A stretch of DNA of 64,000 nt from Thiobacillus sp. (GTDB taxonomy: Bacteria; Pseudomonadota; Gammaproteobacteria; Burkholderiales; Thiobacillaceae). The stretch is from assembly GCA_016124745.1 (NCBI GenBank), contig WGNC01000005.1, positions 1 to 64,000 of the forward strand, given 5' to 3'. Each line of letters begins with the position of its first letter. The stretch's first letter is position 1. The notes beneath the pieces are model-generated. The model was not told where the DNA came from and searched no databases. It saw nothing but the letters and a program-made list of their open reading frames with translations. Both the position numbers and the translations under genes were made by a program. This document shows positions 28,629-37,760 of the stretch, piece by piece.

Positions 28629-29249
28629 ATGGTCAAACCCGTCAGAGTCCGTACCGTCTGGTTCAAGAAGGATGGCGAACGAACCGCCGAGGAGATCGCC
28701 AGCGCCGTCGCCACGACCACCTGGCGCGTCGCAGACAAGGCCGTCGACAACCTCGGCCGTGAAAACTACGACATCATCACGCCGGCACGCGGCTTCAAGC
28801 TGATCGCCGAATTCCTCGCCTTCTTGGTGCATTACTGCGACCGCATGGCCTACGCCACGCTCTCGCCGGAGCGCAGGGTCGCGGTGCTGCAAGCCGTATC
28901 CAACCGGCTGGGTGAATTGATGGAAGAGAACATCATCAGCGTTGCCGGTCCCGACGCCAACCGCAATTTCAAGGCCGAATTCATCGACTTCCTGAACCGG
29001 CGTTTTGAGGACTATTCCGAGTTCGAGTTTCCCGACGACGACAAGGCCAGTTTTCCTGCGCTGCGCTTCCTCGGGCTGCAGATCCGCGACGAGATGGGCG
29101 ACAACGACAAGACCTGGATCATGGACCAGATCATGGACATCGAGATGCCCGAGATGATGGGCACGGTGAGGAAGAGCTTCAAGGGCCTTTTGTCCGATGC
29201 GCCGGTCAAGCGCGGTTTCGGTTCTCCCGACATGCTGCCGCCGGAATAA
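28629..29249 (+). CDS. Conserved-looking helical protein of unknown function, 206 aa
   Basis: The protein is almost all helical and acidic at the end. It has no signal peptide, membrane helix or metal motif. AAAGGAGAAC lies seven bases before the ATG, so expression is likely good. Segments such as FKLIAEFLAFLVHYCDRMAYATLSPERR and LQIRDEMGDNDKTWIMDQIMDIEMPEMMGTVRKS suggest a compact helical bundle. I do not recognise a family. It sits between a sulfurtransferase and a TauD-like dioxygenase and may belong to sulfur or cysteine metabolism. Confidence 0.7.
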   Translation: MVKPVRVRTVWFKKDGERTAEEIASAVATTTWRVADKAVDNLGRENYDIITPARGFKLIAEFLAFLVHYCDRMAYATLSPERRVAVLQAVSNRLGELMEENIISVAGPDANRNFKAEFIDFLNRRFEDYSEFEFPDDDKASFPALRFLGLQIRDEMGDNDKTWIMDQIMDIEMPEMMGTVRKSFKGLLSDAPVKRGFGSPDMLPPE

Positions 29250-29264
29250 GGGTTCAGGCACGGC

Positions 29265-30188
29265 ATGCTGAATTCTCCATTCGACCTGGCCAACGAAACG
29301 GGCTACCGCGCCTGGCGCGACGCCAAACTTGCCGCGTATCCGCGCAGCGTCGAAGAACTCATCGTGCCGCTGACCGACCCGCGGCACTTGAGCGCCGATG
29401 AAATGGCGGCACTCGAATCACGATGCGCGCGCGCCAACATGGCGATCTACAGCGCGCCGCACCTGCCCGCCGCCGACAAGTCGTTGCCGCACCAGCTTGC
29501 ACGCCAGTTGGGGCTTACCCGCCTCGAGGGCAACTACCTCGCCGACGAGGACGGTCTGTCCAGCATCACGCCCGCCGGCGACGAAGGCAGCGTACGCGGG
29601 GAGTTCATTCCCTACACCCACAAGCCGATCAACTGGCATACCGATGGCTATTACAACGCGCTCGACCGCCGCATCCTCGGCATGACGCTGCACTGCGCGC
29701 AGGATGCCGAAACGGGCGGCGAGAACGCCCTGCTCGACCACGAGATTGCCTACATCGAGCTGCGCGATGCGAGCCCTGATTATGTCGCCGCGCTGATGCA
29801 GCCCGATGCGATGACCATTCCCGCACGCATGGACGAAGACAACATCGCACGCCCCGAGCAGAGCGGCCCGGTGTTTGCGGTCGATGCAGAACAGGGATTT
29901 CTCCACATGCGCTATACCGCGCGCACCCGCTCGATCGTTTGGAGGAACGATGCCGTCACTAAGGCTGCAGTCAAGACGCTGGCCGGCATCCTCGCAGGCT
30001 CCGAATACATCCTGAACGCCCGCCTGCAGCCGGGCATGGGCCTCATCTGCAACAACGTCCTGCACACCCGCAGCGCATTTGCCGACTCGGCAGAACACCG
30101 CCGGCTGCTCTATCGCGGCCGCTATTACGACCGCCTGCGCTTTGACTTGCGCCCGGCATCCGCTCACGCCACCGGGCGAAGCAGGTAA
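29265..30188 (+). CDS. TauD/TfdA-family iron/2-oxoglutarate-dependent dioxygenase
   Basis: The metal-binding triad is visible as NWHTDG (His and Asp) and a distal LHTRSAF (His), and the arginine for 2-oxoglutarate follows in the EHRRLLYRGRYYDRLR stretch. The double-stranded beta-helix family includes taurine, sulfonate and gamma-butyrobetaine hydroxylases, and the substrate is not readable here. Its 307 residues begin at ATG 29265, 15 bases after the previous gene. Proximity to sulfur genes makes a sulfonate possible. Confidence 0.8.
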   Translation: MLNSPFDLANETGYRAWRDAKLAAYPRSVEELIVPLTDPRHLSADEMAALESRCARANMAIYSAPHLPAADKSLPHQLARQLGLTRLEGNYLADEDGLSSITPAGDEGSVRGEFIPYTHKPINWHTDGYYNALDRRILGMTLHCAQDAETGGENALLDHEIAYIELRDASPDYVAALMQPDAMTIPARMDEDNIARPEQSGPVFAVDAEQGFLHMRYTARTRSIVWRNDAVTKAAVKTLAGILAGSEYILNARLQPGMGLICNNVLHTRSAFADSAEHRRLLYRGRYYDRLRFDLRPASAHATGRSR

Positions 30189-30223
30189 AATAGCGGCTTT
30201 TCTGATCTCGGCCATTTGCCGTC

Positions 30224-31474
30224 ATGCAGCTTCTCACCCTGGGGGTCAATCACCACACCGCGCCGCTCGCGATCCGCGAGCAGGTTGCGTTCGGCCCCGA
30301 GAAACTCGAACACGCGCTGCATGACCTGACCCAAAGCCAGCACGCCTCCGAAGTCGCCATCCTGTCGACCTGCAACCGCACCGAACTCTATTGCAACACG
30401 CCCGCTCCCGATGCCGTCACCCAATGGCTGGCGGATTTCCATCGCGTCGAGCGCCGTGAGCTGGCGCCCTATCTGTACGCCCTGCCACGCGAAAAGGCCG
30501 CTCAGCATGCGTTTCGCGTCGCCGCCGGTCTCGATTCGATGGTGCTGGGTGAAACACAGATACTCGGACAGATGAAGCAGGCGGTGCAGACCGCCGAGAA
30601 GGCCGGCACGCTCGGCCTGCTGCTACACAAGCTGTTCCAGCGCACCTTTTCGGTGGCCAAGGAGGTGCGCACCAGTACCGAAATTGGCTCCAACTCTGTC
30701 TCTATGGCCGCCGCCGCAGTCCGCCTCGCCGAGCGGATTTTCCCCGGCATCAAGGAACAGGCCTGCCTGTTCATCGGCGCCGGCGAGATGATCGAGCTGT
30801 GCATGACCCACTTTGCGGCGCAACACCCGCGCCGCATGACCGTGGCCAACCGCACGGCCGAACGGGCCCGTCCGCTGGCCGATCGCTTCGGCGCCGGAGT
30901 GATCCCGCTAACCGCGCTGTCCGACGAGTTGCCGGCCTTCGACATCATCATTACGTCCACGGCAAGTCCCCTGCCGATCCTTGGCAAGGGCCTGCTCGAG
31001 CGTGCCATCAAGCAGCGTCGCCACCGCCCTATTTTCATCGTCGATCTCGCCGTACCGCGCGACGTCGAAGCCGAAGTCGCCGACATGGACGACGTCTTCC
31101 TCTACAGCGTGGACGATCTCGGCCAGGTGGTGCGCGAGGGCATGGACAACCGTGTGGCACAGGTGGTGCAGGCCGAAGCCATCATCGAAACCAGTGTCGA
31201 AAGTTTCGTACATTGGATGGAAGGCCGCGAACTGGTGCCGGTGATCCGTTCGCTGCGCGACAGCGCCGAGCGGCATCGCCGCCACGAAATCGAAAAGGCC
31301 CAGAAAGCGCTGGCGCGCGGAGAAGATCCGCAGGCAGTGCTCGAGGCGATGAGCCACGCACTGTCCAACAAGTTCCTGCACGCGCCCACCCACGCACTCA
31401 ACCATGCCGGCAGCGCCGAACGTGAAGAATGCGTTCGCATCATCAGCCAGTTGTACGGCCTGCACCACGAATGA
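30224..31474 (+). CDS. hemA: Glutamyl-tRNA reductase
   Basis: HemA reduces glutamyl-tRNA to glutamate-1-semialdehyde, the first step of tetrapyrrole synthesis in bacteria. The catalytic Cys50 lies in [37 protein letters not shown] and LFIGAGEM (the NADPH loop) are seen. At 416 residues the length is standard. It overlaps prfA by four bases (ATGA), the usual hemA-prfA-prmC order. Confidence 0.97.
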   Translation: MQLLTLGVNHHTAPLAIREQVAFGPEKLEHALHDLTQSQHASEVAILSTCNRTELYCNTPAPDAVTQWLADFHRVERRELAPYLYALPREKAAQHAFRVAAGLDSMVLGETQILGQMKQAVQTAEKAGTLGLLLHKLFQRTFSVAKEVRTSTEIGSNSVSMAAAAVRLAERIFPGIKEQACLFIGAGEMIELCMTHFAAQHPRRMTVANRTAERARPLADRFGAGVIPLTALSDELPAFDIIITSTASPLPILGKGLLERAIKQRRHRPIFIVDLAVPRDVEAEVADMDDVFLYSVDDLGQVVREGMDNRVAQVVQAEAIIETSVESFVHWMEGRELVPVIRSLRDSAERHRRHEIEKAQKALARGEDPQAVLEAMSHALSNKFLHAPTHALNHAGSAEREECVRIISQLYGLHHE

Positions 31475-32553
31475 AGGCTTCTTTGACCGACAAGCTCGCT
31501 CGCGCCGACGAGCGGCTCGAGGAACTCGACGCCCTGTTGTCGCAGCCGGAAATCGCGGGCGACATGGAAAGCTATCGCAGGCTCACCCGCGAACACGCCG
31601 ACCTCACCCCGGTGGTGGCCTTGTATCGCCAGTACCGGCAGGTCGAGGCCGACCAGAAGACCGCCAGCGAAATGCTCGCCGACCCCGACATGCGCGAACT
31701 GGCCGAAGCCGAGGTCGCTGACGGCGACGCGAAAATTGCGAGGCTGGAGGCCGAACTGCAGACCGCGCTACTGCCGAAGGATCCGAACGACGGGCGCAAC
31801 ATCTTCCTCGAAATCCGTGCCGGCACCGGCGGCGACGAATCTGCGCTCTTCGCCGGCAATCTGCTGCGCATGTATACACGCTACGCCGAGCGCCAGGGCT
31901 GGAAGGTCGACGTGGTATCGGAAAACCCGGGCGAAGTCGGCGGTTATAAGGAAGTGATCGTGCGCGTCATCGGCCACGGCGCCTATTCTCGACTGAAATT
32001 CGAGTCGGGCGGCCACCGCGTGCAGCGCGTACCGGAAACCGAATCGCAGGGGCGCATCCACACCTCGGCCTGCACCGTGGCCGTGATGCCGGAGGCTGAC
32101 GAAGTCGGCGAAGTCGACATCAATCCGGCCGATTTGCGCATCGACACCTTTCGCGCCTCCGGTGCAGGCGGACAGCACATCAACAAGACCGATTCCGCAG
32201 TGCGCATCACTCACCTGCCGACGGGCCTCGTGGTCGAATGCCAGGACGACCGTTCGCAGCACCGCAATCGCGCGCAGGCCATGAGCGTCTTGGCGGCGCG
32301 GCTCAAGGACCGAGAAATCCAGGCGCAGCAGGCAACCGAGGCAAGCACGCGCAAGAGCCTGATCGGCAGCGGCGACCGCTCCGACCGCATCCGCACCTAC
32401 AACTTCCCGCAGGGCCGCATCACCGACCATCGCATCAATCTCACGCTGTACAAGATCGATGCCATGATGGACGGCGATCTGACCGAACTGCTCGATGCGC
32501 TGGCTGCCGAGCATCAGGCCGAACTGCTGGCGACGCTGTCGGGCGAAATCTGA
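31471..32553 (+). CDS. prfA: Peptide chain release factor 1
   Basis: RF1 reads UAA and UAG. The stop-codon-reading PxT motif appears as PET in [13 protein letters not shown], and the GGQ loop as [15 protein letters not shown]. The start is taken at 31471 ([16 protein letters not shown]) from the overlap with hemA. This gives 360 residues. It is followed directly by prmC, which methylates the GGQ glutamine. Confidence 0.97.
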   Translation: MKASLTDKLARADERLEELDALLSQPEIAGDMESYRRLTREHADLTPVVALYRQYRQVEADQKTASEMLADPDMRELAEAEVADGDAKIARLEAELQTALLPKDPNDGRNIFLEIRAGTGGDESALFAGNLLRMYTRYAERQGWKVDVVSENPGEVGGYKEVIVRVIGHGAYSRLKFESGGHRVQRVPETESQGRIHTSACTVAVMPEADEVGEVDINPADLRIDTFRASGAGGQHINKTDSAVRITHLPTGLVVECQDDRSQHRNRAQAMSVLAARLKDREIQAQQATEASTRKSLIGSGDRSDRIRTYNFPQGRITDHRINLTLYKIDAMMDGDLTELLDALAAEHQAELLATLSGEI

Positions 32554-33420
32554 GTGGACGTCATTCGTCTGCTCGACCAAGCAAGCCTGCAGATCGGTGC
32601 TGCACTCGGGTTGGACAAACGCGAAGCCCGTATCGAAGCGCGCGCGCTGGGCGTGCATGCCTGGAAAGTCGATGCGGCATGGCTGATCTCGCACGATACC
32701 GACCCGCTTACCGGTGAAATGCTCACGACATATGACACGCTTTTGTCACGTCGCCTAGAAGGGTTTCCCATCGCCTATCTGGTGGGAAGCCGCGAATTTT
32801 ATGGCCGCCCGTTCAAAGTCACATCCGATGTGCTGATCCCGCGCCCGGATACAGAATTGCTGGTCGAACTCGCGCTGGAACGCATCCCCCTCCACCGTTC
32901 CGTGGATGTTCTCGATCTCGGTACCGGCAGCGGCTGCATCGCCATCACCTTGGCGCTGGAACGCCCACTCGCCGGCGTCACGGCAGTGGACCGCTCTGCA
33001 GTTGCGCTTGAGGTCGCTCAGCTAAATGCCAAAACTCTCAACGCACCTGTCGATTTCCTGACCAGCGACTGGTTCGCCGCGCTTGCCGACCGACAATTCG
33101 ACCTCGTCGTCAGCAATCCGCCCTACATCCCTGCGGCCGATCCACACCTGACCCGCGGCGACGTGCGCTTCGAACCCGTGGCAGCCCTGGCCGCCGGCGT
33201 CGACGGTCTCGACGACCTGCGCCGACTGATCCACGATTCCCGTTCCCACCTCAAGCGCGGCGGCACGCTGCTGTTGGAGCATGGCTACGACCAGGCCGAT
33301 GCTGTCCTCGAACTGCTGTGCCAACATGGATTCGAGCAGAATCTTACGTGGCGCGATCTCGCGGGCCTGAACCGGGTCAGCGGCGGGTGCAGGCCGGGCG
33401 CGGTAGCCCCTTCCGGCTGA
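32554..33420 (+). CDS. prmC: Release-factor glutamine methyltransferase
   Basis: PrmC methylates the GGQ glutamine of RF1 and RF2. The SAM loop is VLDLGTGSGCIAI, the catalytic motif is SNPPYIP, and IAYLVGSREFYGRPF is the family marker. GTG at 32554 is the start because it directly follows the prfA stop. Length 288 is normal. Confidence 0.95.
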   Translation: MDVIRLLDQASLQIGAALGLDKREARIEARALGVHAWKVDAAWLISHDTDPLTGEMLTTYDTLLSRRLEGFPIAYLVGSREFYGRPFKVTSDVLIPRPDTELLVELALERIPLHRSVDVLDLGTGSGCIAITLALERPLAGVTAVDRSAVALEVAQLNAKTLNAPVDFLTSDWFAALADRQFDLVVSNPPYIPAADPHLTRGDVRFEPVAALAAGVDGLDDLRRLIHDSRSHLKRGGTLLLEHGYDQADAVLELLCQHGFEQNLTWRDLAGLNRVSGGCRPGAVAPSG

Positions 33421-33451
33421 TACACTTGCTGCGGTTTCCACCATTTTAACG

Positions 33452-33742
33452 ATGACTTCTGATCCTGTCCGCCTATGGCGCATCCCCCCGGAAGCCGATC
33501 TCCACCATCGCGAATGGGATGGTGAACATGTTTTCTTCCATGGCGCTGCGGGCGACACGCACCGCTTCTCAGAGGCCGCCGCGCTGATCCTGCTGCGGTT
33601 GATGACCGCTCCGGCCGACGAGTCGAGTTTGACCATCATGCTATCCAAGGCATCCGAGGTCGATCCGGCGGAAGCCGCAGCGGCCCTGTCCAGCATCTTG
33701 AAGGAGCTCGCCAGCCTGGAATACGCGGAGCCAGTTGCATGA
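33452..33742 (+). CDS. PqqD-like small protein of an HPr-kinase-related (HPr-rel-A) system
   Basis: A 96-residue protein with the PqqD-fold pattern: LWRIPPEADLHHREWDGEHV at the start, GDTHRF, then a C-terminal helical part ending in LASLEYAEPVA. PqqD-like proteins deliver peptides to modifying enzymes. It overlaps the kinase-like gene by ATGA, so the two form a coupled unit with the nucleotidyltransferase. The peptide target may be the GYWKEHP protein at 35,850. Confidence 0.8.
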   Translation: MTSDPVRLWRIPPEADLHHREWDGEHVFFHGAAGDTHRFSEAAALILLRLMTAPADESSLTIMLSKASEVDPAEAAAALSSILKELASLEYAEPVA

Positions 33743-34641
33743 AACTGGGTGACCTGTCGCCTCCGCAACTGCGCCAGCGCCTGGCCGATAACGATCTGGT
33801 GTTGCGCACCGGCCCCTTTGTCACACGCATCCAAAGTCCCATGCCACAGGTCGCCGAAGGTTTGCTGCGGCTCTATGCCGATTTCACACTCGACACCGGC
33901 GAATTTCAGGACTTTCATGTCCGCGTCGGTCCGCCACACGGACTGCGTCGCTGGCTGCGGCCGCAAATCAATTTCTGGTACGACGACCACACGCCATTCA
34001 AGCCGCTGCCCGCCAACCATGCCTTTGCCCTGCTGGAATGGGGACTGAACTGGTGCGTCGCCGGCCACGCCCATCATTACCTGATGCTGCACGCCGCCGC
34101 GTTGGAGAAGAATGGCCGCGCCGTAGTGTTGCCAGGCGATCCCGGCGCCGGCAAGAGCACGCTCACCGCCGCGCTGATGCTTTCCGGCTGGCGCGTGCTG
34201 TCCGACGAAATCACCTTGGTGGACCGGGACGACGGTCTCCTTGTCAGCCTGGCGCGCCCGGTCAGCCTGAAAAACGCCTCTATCGACGTCATCCGCCGGA
34301 CCTTTCCCGACGCGATGATTGGCGAGCCTGCGCACGACACGCACAAGGGCACGGTGGCGCATGTGAGACCGAGCGCCGACAGCGTCGCCCGCGTCGGCGA
34401 AAAGGTACGACCTGCCTGGGTCGTGTTCCCGCGCTGGCGCGAAGGCAGCACGGCCCGCCTGACCCCACATTCGCGCGCTGACGCCTTGTTGCACACCGCC
34501 AGTCATGCCTTCAATTACAGTCTGCTGGGCAGTCTCGGCTTCGAACTCAACGCCACGTTGATGGACGCCTGCACCTGCCATGACTTCGAATATTCGAACC
34601 TGGACGACGCGCTGCGGGTCTTTGCGGACTTGGCTGCATGA
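33739..34641 (+). CDS. HprK-related kinase A, copy 1
   Basis: The middle contains a HPr kinase-like Walker A (LPGDPGAGKSTLTAALM, about residue 130) and a following RVLSDEITLVD and PVSLKN, the capping residues of the HprK fold. The N-terminal LRTGPFVTRIQS block is the extra domain of the HprK-related A family. There is no HPr in the neighbourhood. It is thought to act in a protein-modification or export-linked system rather than in carbon control. Overlaps of four bases occur on both sides. Confidence 0.88.
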   Translation: MKLGDLSPPQLRQRLADNDLVLRTGPFVTRIQSPMPQVAEGLLRLYADFTLDTGEFQDFHVRVGPPHGLRRWLRPQINFWYDDHTPFKPLPANHAFALLEWGLNWCVAGHAHHYLMLHAAALEKNGRAVVLPGDPGAGKSTLTAALMLSGWRVLSDEITLVDRDDGLLVSLARPVSLKNASIDVIRRTFPDAMIGEPAHDTHKGTVAHVRPSADSVARVGEKVRPAWVVFPRWREGSTARLTPHSRADALLHTASHAFNYSLLGSLGFELNATLMDACTCHDFEYSNLDDALRVFADLAA

Positions 34642-35723
34642 ATCTGATCCAACGCTGCCAACCCTTGCTCGATGTCCTGCGCAATCCCGTATGTATGGCC
34701 ACGCTCGATCTGGCAGCTTGGGATTTACTGCTGCGCCAGGCAGGTGCCGCCGGCCTGCTGTCCCGACTCGCCGTGCAGGCCGAAACGCTGGGTCTAATCG
34801 CCCGCGTGCCGGATGAGGTGCGACCGCATCTGACCGCCGCCCGTACCGTGGCCGCCAAGCAACGCCAGGCGGTGCGTTGGGAGGCTCGCCGGGTAGCGCA
34901 GGCGCTGGCCGGAATCGAAGGCCCGGTGCTGCTGCTCAAGGGTGCCGCCTATGCCATCGCCGACTTGCCGCCCGCTGCCGGCCGCCTGTTCGGCGATATC
35001 GACATCCTGGTTCCACGCGCCCAACTCGGCCAGGTCGAGGGCGCGCTGCTGCTTGCCGGCTGGCACTCGCAAAAACAGGACAACTACGACCAGCGCTATT
35101 ACCGGCGCTGGATGCATGAACTGCCGCCGATGACCCACATTCGCCGCGGCACCGTATTGGACGTGCATCACAACCTGCTGCCGGAAACCGCCCGCATCCA
35201 CACCGAGGCCACGCCGATCCTGGAAGCTGCCCGGGCTTTAGCCGCCCCGTCCGGGCTGAGCCTCCCGGCGGATACCGATCTGGTGCTGCATTCCGCCTGC
35301 CATCTGTTCCACGAAGGCGAATGGGGCCATGGCCTGCGCGATCTGGTCGACCTCGACGCCATGCTGCGTGGCTTCACGGTTGGGCCGGACTTCTGGCTGA
35401 CCCTGCTGGCGCGTGCGCAAACCCTTAATCTGGGGCGCCCGCTGTATTACGCGCTGGACTGCTGCCAACGCTGGTTGCATACGCCGATTCCGCCGAACGT
35501 CATCGTCAACTGCCCGCAACGCCCGCCGGCCTGGCAAGGGGCGTTGATGCGCGAATTGTTCGATGCCGGCCTGGCGTCGGCCCATCGCAGCTGCCGCGGT
35601 CGGCTGGCCGGCCTGGCCGCGTTCGCTTTGTACGTGCGCGGCCATTACCTGCGCATGCCCTGGCGTCTGCTGCTGCCGCATCTGCTGCATCAGGCCAAGC
35701 GACGAGATCGGGACCAAAGCTGA
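34638..35723 (+). CDS. Nucleotidyltransferase-family protein, copy 1
   Basis: The family marks are LLLKGAAYAIADLPPAAGRLFGDIDILV (nucleotidyltransferase-like GDIDILV aspartates) and HHNLLPETARIH, and HSACHLFHEGEWGHGLRDLVDLDAML. It resembles the uncharacterised nucleotidyltransferase that accompanies HprK-related kinase A. Length 361. A covalent nucleotidylation of a partner is plausible but unproved. Confidence 0.82.
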   Translation: MNLIQRCQPLLDVLRNPVCMATLDLAAWDLLLRQAGAAGLLSRLAVQAETLGLIARVPDEVRPHLTAARTVAAKQRQAVRWEARRVAQALAGIEGPVLLLKGAAYAIADLPPAAGRLFGDIDILVPRAQLGQVEGALLLAGWHSQKQDNYDQRYYRRWMHELPPMTHIRRGTVLDVHHNLLPETARIHTEATPILEAARALAAPSGLSLPADTDLVLHSACHLFHEGEWGHGLRDLVDLDAMLRGFTVGPDFWLTLLARAQTLNLGRPLYYALDCCQRWLHTPIPPNVIVNCPQRPPAWQGALMRELFDAGLASAHRSCRGRLAGLAAFALYVRGHYLRMPWRLLLPHLLHQAKRRDRDQS

Positions 35724-35799
35724 TGGGAGAACGTCGGAATTTTTTACACTCATCCCGGTAATGATTTTCAACTCATTGTTTTATATATGGATTGCAAGT

Positions 35800-35815
35800 C
35801 GGCACATTAATTGCG
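35800..35815 (+). promoter_or_regulatory. Sigma-54 promoter of the GYWKEHP-protein gene
   Basis: CGGCACATTAATTGCG matches the -24/-12 consensus with the GG and GC exactly 12 bases apart and only the first T replaced by C. The start point would be near 35826, 24 bases before the ATG at 35850. The gap 35724-35849 is AT-rich, unlike its neighbours. Confidence 0.75.
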
Positions 35816-35849
35816 TGGGAATGGTGCAATCACGGAAGGAAGCTGCGAC

Positions 35850-36473
35850 ATGAACACACCGATCGAACCCAACGACCAGGACACTCGCCCGCTAATCGAC
35901 AAACAACGCCGCCGTCTGAGCAAAGTCGGCCTTGCTGCGCCCGTCGTGCTTGGCACGCTGCTCAGCCGCCCGGTGCTGGGCGCCGCACCATACAACTGCA
36001 CGATCTCCGGCCAGATGTCGGGCAATGTTTCCAGCCATGGAGAGCCGGTGTCTTGCGCGACGCTAGGTCTCTCGCCGGGTTACTGGAAGGAACACCCTAA
36101 TTTATGGTCACCCTTTCTCTCAACCGGCCTATTCAAGAGCGTATTTGCGAATGCCTACGCGTTCAAGATTAGAAATCCCACTACGACAGATATTGCACCA
36201 GCCGGTACCAATGGCTGGACGCCTGACCCGACCCTTTTGCACGTCTTGCAGAGCAGAGGTGGCTTGAGGCCCAATTTGAACTACCCGTCCCTTGGTCGGG
36301 CTGCTGTTGCATCATGGCTGAATGCGTACCATAGACCCAACTACCCGCTCACTCAGGCAGAGGTTATCGCCATGTTTAATGCGGTATACAACGGCGGCAA
36401 CTATTACGTCAATGCCAGTGTTCACTGGGACGCAAGTCAGGTCATGACCTACTTCGAGAGCCTCTATAGCTAG
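35850..36473 (+). CDS. Exported protein with GYWKEHP motif, possible target of the HPr-rel-A system
   Basis: The N-terminus has RRRLSKVGLAAPVVLGTLLS, a basic then hydrophobic signal of about 40 residues. It is followed by a CTISG/VSCATLGLSPGYWKEHPNLW block, a motif seen in many exported proteins of unknown role. The remaining part holds FKSVFANAYAFKIRN, a short helical region and RPNYPLTQAEVIAMFN. Start at 35850 follows GGAAGGAAG; an upstream in-frame start would lie before the ribosome site. It has its own sigma-54 promoter and lies between the two kinase units. No sorting tail (PEP-CTERM) is present. Function unknown. Confidence 0.7.
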   Translation: MNTPIEPNDQDTRPLIDKQRRRLSKVGLAAPVVLGTLLSRPVLGAAPYNCTISGQMSGNVSSHGEPVSCATLGLSPGYWKEHPNLWSPFLSTGLFKSVFANAYAFKIRNPTTTDIAPAGTNGWTPDPTLLHVLQSRGGLRPNLNYPSLGRAAVASWLNAYHRPNYPLTQAEVIAMFNAVYNGGNYYVNASVHWDASQVMTYFESLYS

Positions 36474-36605
36474 CCAGTTTATGACCCAAAGCAGGAGCCA
36501 ACACAGTAGTTGCCGGTATAGCATCCGACGAGGAGTTTCTTGTACACGGTTATGTGTCAATCAGTCCAACAAGCTGTGACCTGCGCGATGCCGCCCGCTT
36601 CGTTG

Positions 36606-36827
36606 CTGGCGTCGCACCAGTTGAAACATTCGGGAGTTGAAAAGCTCGGCCACGATATCGCTCCATGCGAGACCCACCGCCTGAGGCCGCTCACGCTTGC
36701 GCCTTATCCGACCTGTCGCCACTCCAGAAACAGCCTAACCAAAATCGCTCCCGCCCTGGCAACACCAACCTCCGTGGCAGATACGCTCAGCTATCCAAAC
36801 AACACCGGCTTGCCGGAATCCGCATGA
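36606..36827 (+). pseudogene. Decayed PqqD-like gene before the second kinase
   Basis: Reading frames must be joined to obtain a PqqD-like protein. One frame gives GVAPVETFGS and stops; another gives KLGHDIAPCETHRLRPLT, which compares with the GDTHRF part of copy 1; the last ends TGLPESA with a TGA at 36825-36827 that overlaps the kinase ATG at 36824, just as in copy 1. This geometry supports a former pqqD copy with frameshifts. The gap 36474-36605 shows nothing else. The 95-codon frame 36540-36827 could also be a real short gene, but it fits PqqD less well as a whole. Confidence 0.45.
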
Positions 36828-37759
36828 AACTGCTGCAACTGCCGTCCGCAGAGCTGCGTCGCCAAATGGCAGGCGCCGGAGTGTGGTTGCGCACGGGCCC
36901 ATTTTCACTAAAGCTGAAATCCCGTATTCCTTCCGTAGCGGAAAGCCTGGCCAAACTCTATGGCCAGTTCGAGGTTCGCAGTGTGCACGAAGCATTTGCC
37001 GATTTTCACATAGCGGTGAACCCGCCCGGCAACCTGCGCCGCTGGCTTCTCCCCCAAGCCGAATTTTCGTTTGACGGCTTGCAGCCTTTCGATCCATTGC
37101 CGCGCGACCAGGCCTTCCCGATGCTGGAATGGGGCCTTAACTGGTGCGTATCGACCCAGGCACATCAATACCTCGTCATTCACGCCGCCGTGGTCGAAAA
37201 GAACGGCTTGGCTGCAATCCTGCCCGGCCCGCCCGGTACTGGCAAAAGCACGCTGACGGCCGGGCTGGTGCTGTCAGGCTGGCGTCTGCTTTCGGACGAA
37301 CTGACACTGATCGAACTGAAGACCGGCTCGATACACCCCCTGCCACGGCCGATCAGCCTGAAGAATGAATCGATTCCCTTGATGCGCTCATTCAGCCCAG
37401 ATGCTTATCTCAACCGCGCCTCGCACGACACTGCCAAGGGCACAGTCGCATACCTGCGACCACCAAAAGAAAGCGTGCGACGCCAGCACGAACCGGCGCA
37501 ACCGGGCTGGATCGTCTTCCCCAAGTGGGTGGCGGATGGAGAAACCGAATTGCTGCCACGTTCCAAGCAGCAAACCTTCCAGTCTCTGTCGCAGCACGCC
37601 TTCAATTACACCCAATTCGGCGTGGAGGCATTTCGCGTTTGGTCGGGTCTGATCCAGCAGGCTGACTGCTACGACTTTCAATACAGCCGGCTGCAGGAGG
37701 CCGTGACGGTCTTCGACCATCTGGCCGAGTCGGCAGCGGCGGGCGAGGCCAGGAACTGA
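36824..37759 (+). CDS. HprK-related kinase A, copy 2
   Basis: It shares the plan of copy 1: WLRTGPFSLKLKSRIPSVAESL, LEWGLNWCVSTQAHQYLVIHAA, Walker A LPGPPGTGKSTLTAGLVLSG and LLSDELTLIE. I start it at the ATG at 36824, so it has 311 residues; an upstream start at 36665 would add residues that do not match copy 1. It precedes a second nucleotidyltransferase. The divergence between copies is large, so the duplication is old. Confidence 0.86.
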   Translation: MKLLQLPSAELRRQMAGAGVWLRTGPFSLKLKSRIPSVAESLAKLYGQFEVRSVHEAFADFHIAVNPPGNLRRWLLPQAEFSFDGLQPFDPLPRDQAFPMLEWGLNWCVSTQAHQYLVIHAAVVEKNGLAAILPGPPGTGKSTLTAGLVLSGWRLLSDELTLIELKTGSIHPLPRPISLKNESIPLMRSFSPDAYLNRASHDTAKGTVAYLRPPKESVRRQHEPAQPGWIVFPKWVADGETELLPRSKQQTFQSLSQHAFNYTQFGVEAFRVWSGLIQQADCYDFQYSRLQEAVTVFDHLAESAAAGEARN

Positions 37760-37760
37760 G

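Noticed and set aside
36540-36827. Independent 95-residue gene
   Set aside because: Only its end and the ETHRL segment look like coding sequence, and these fit a frameshifted PqqD relic better than a new gene; the case is not certain.
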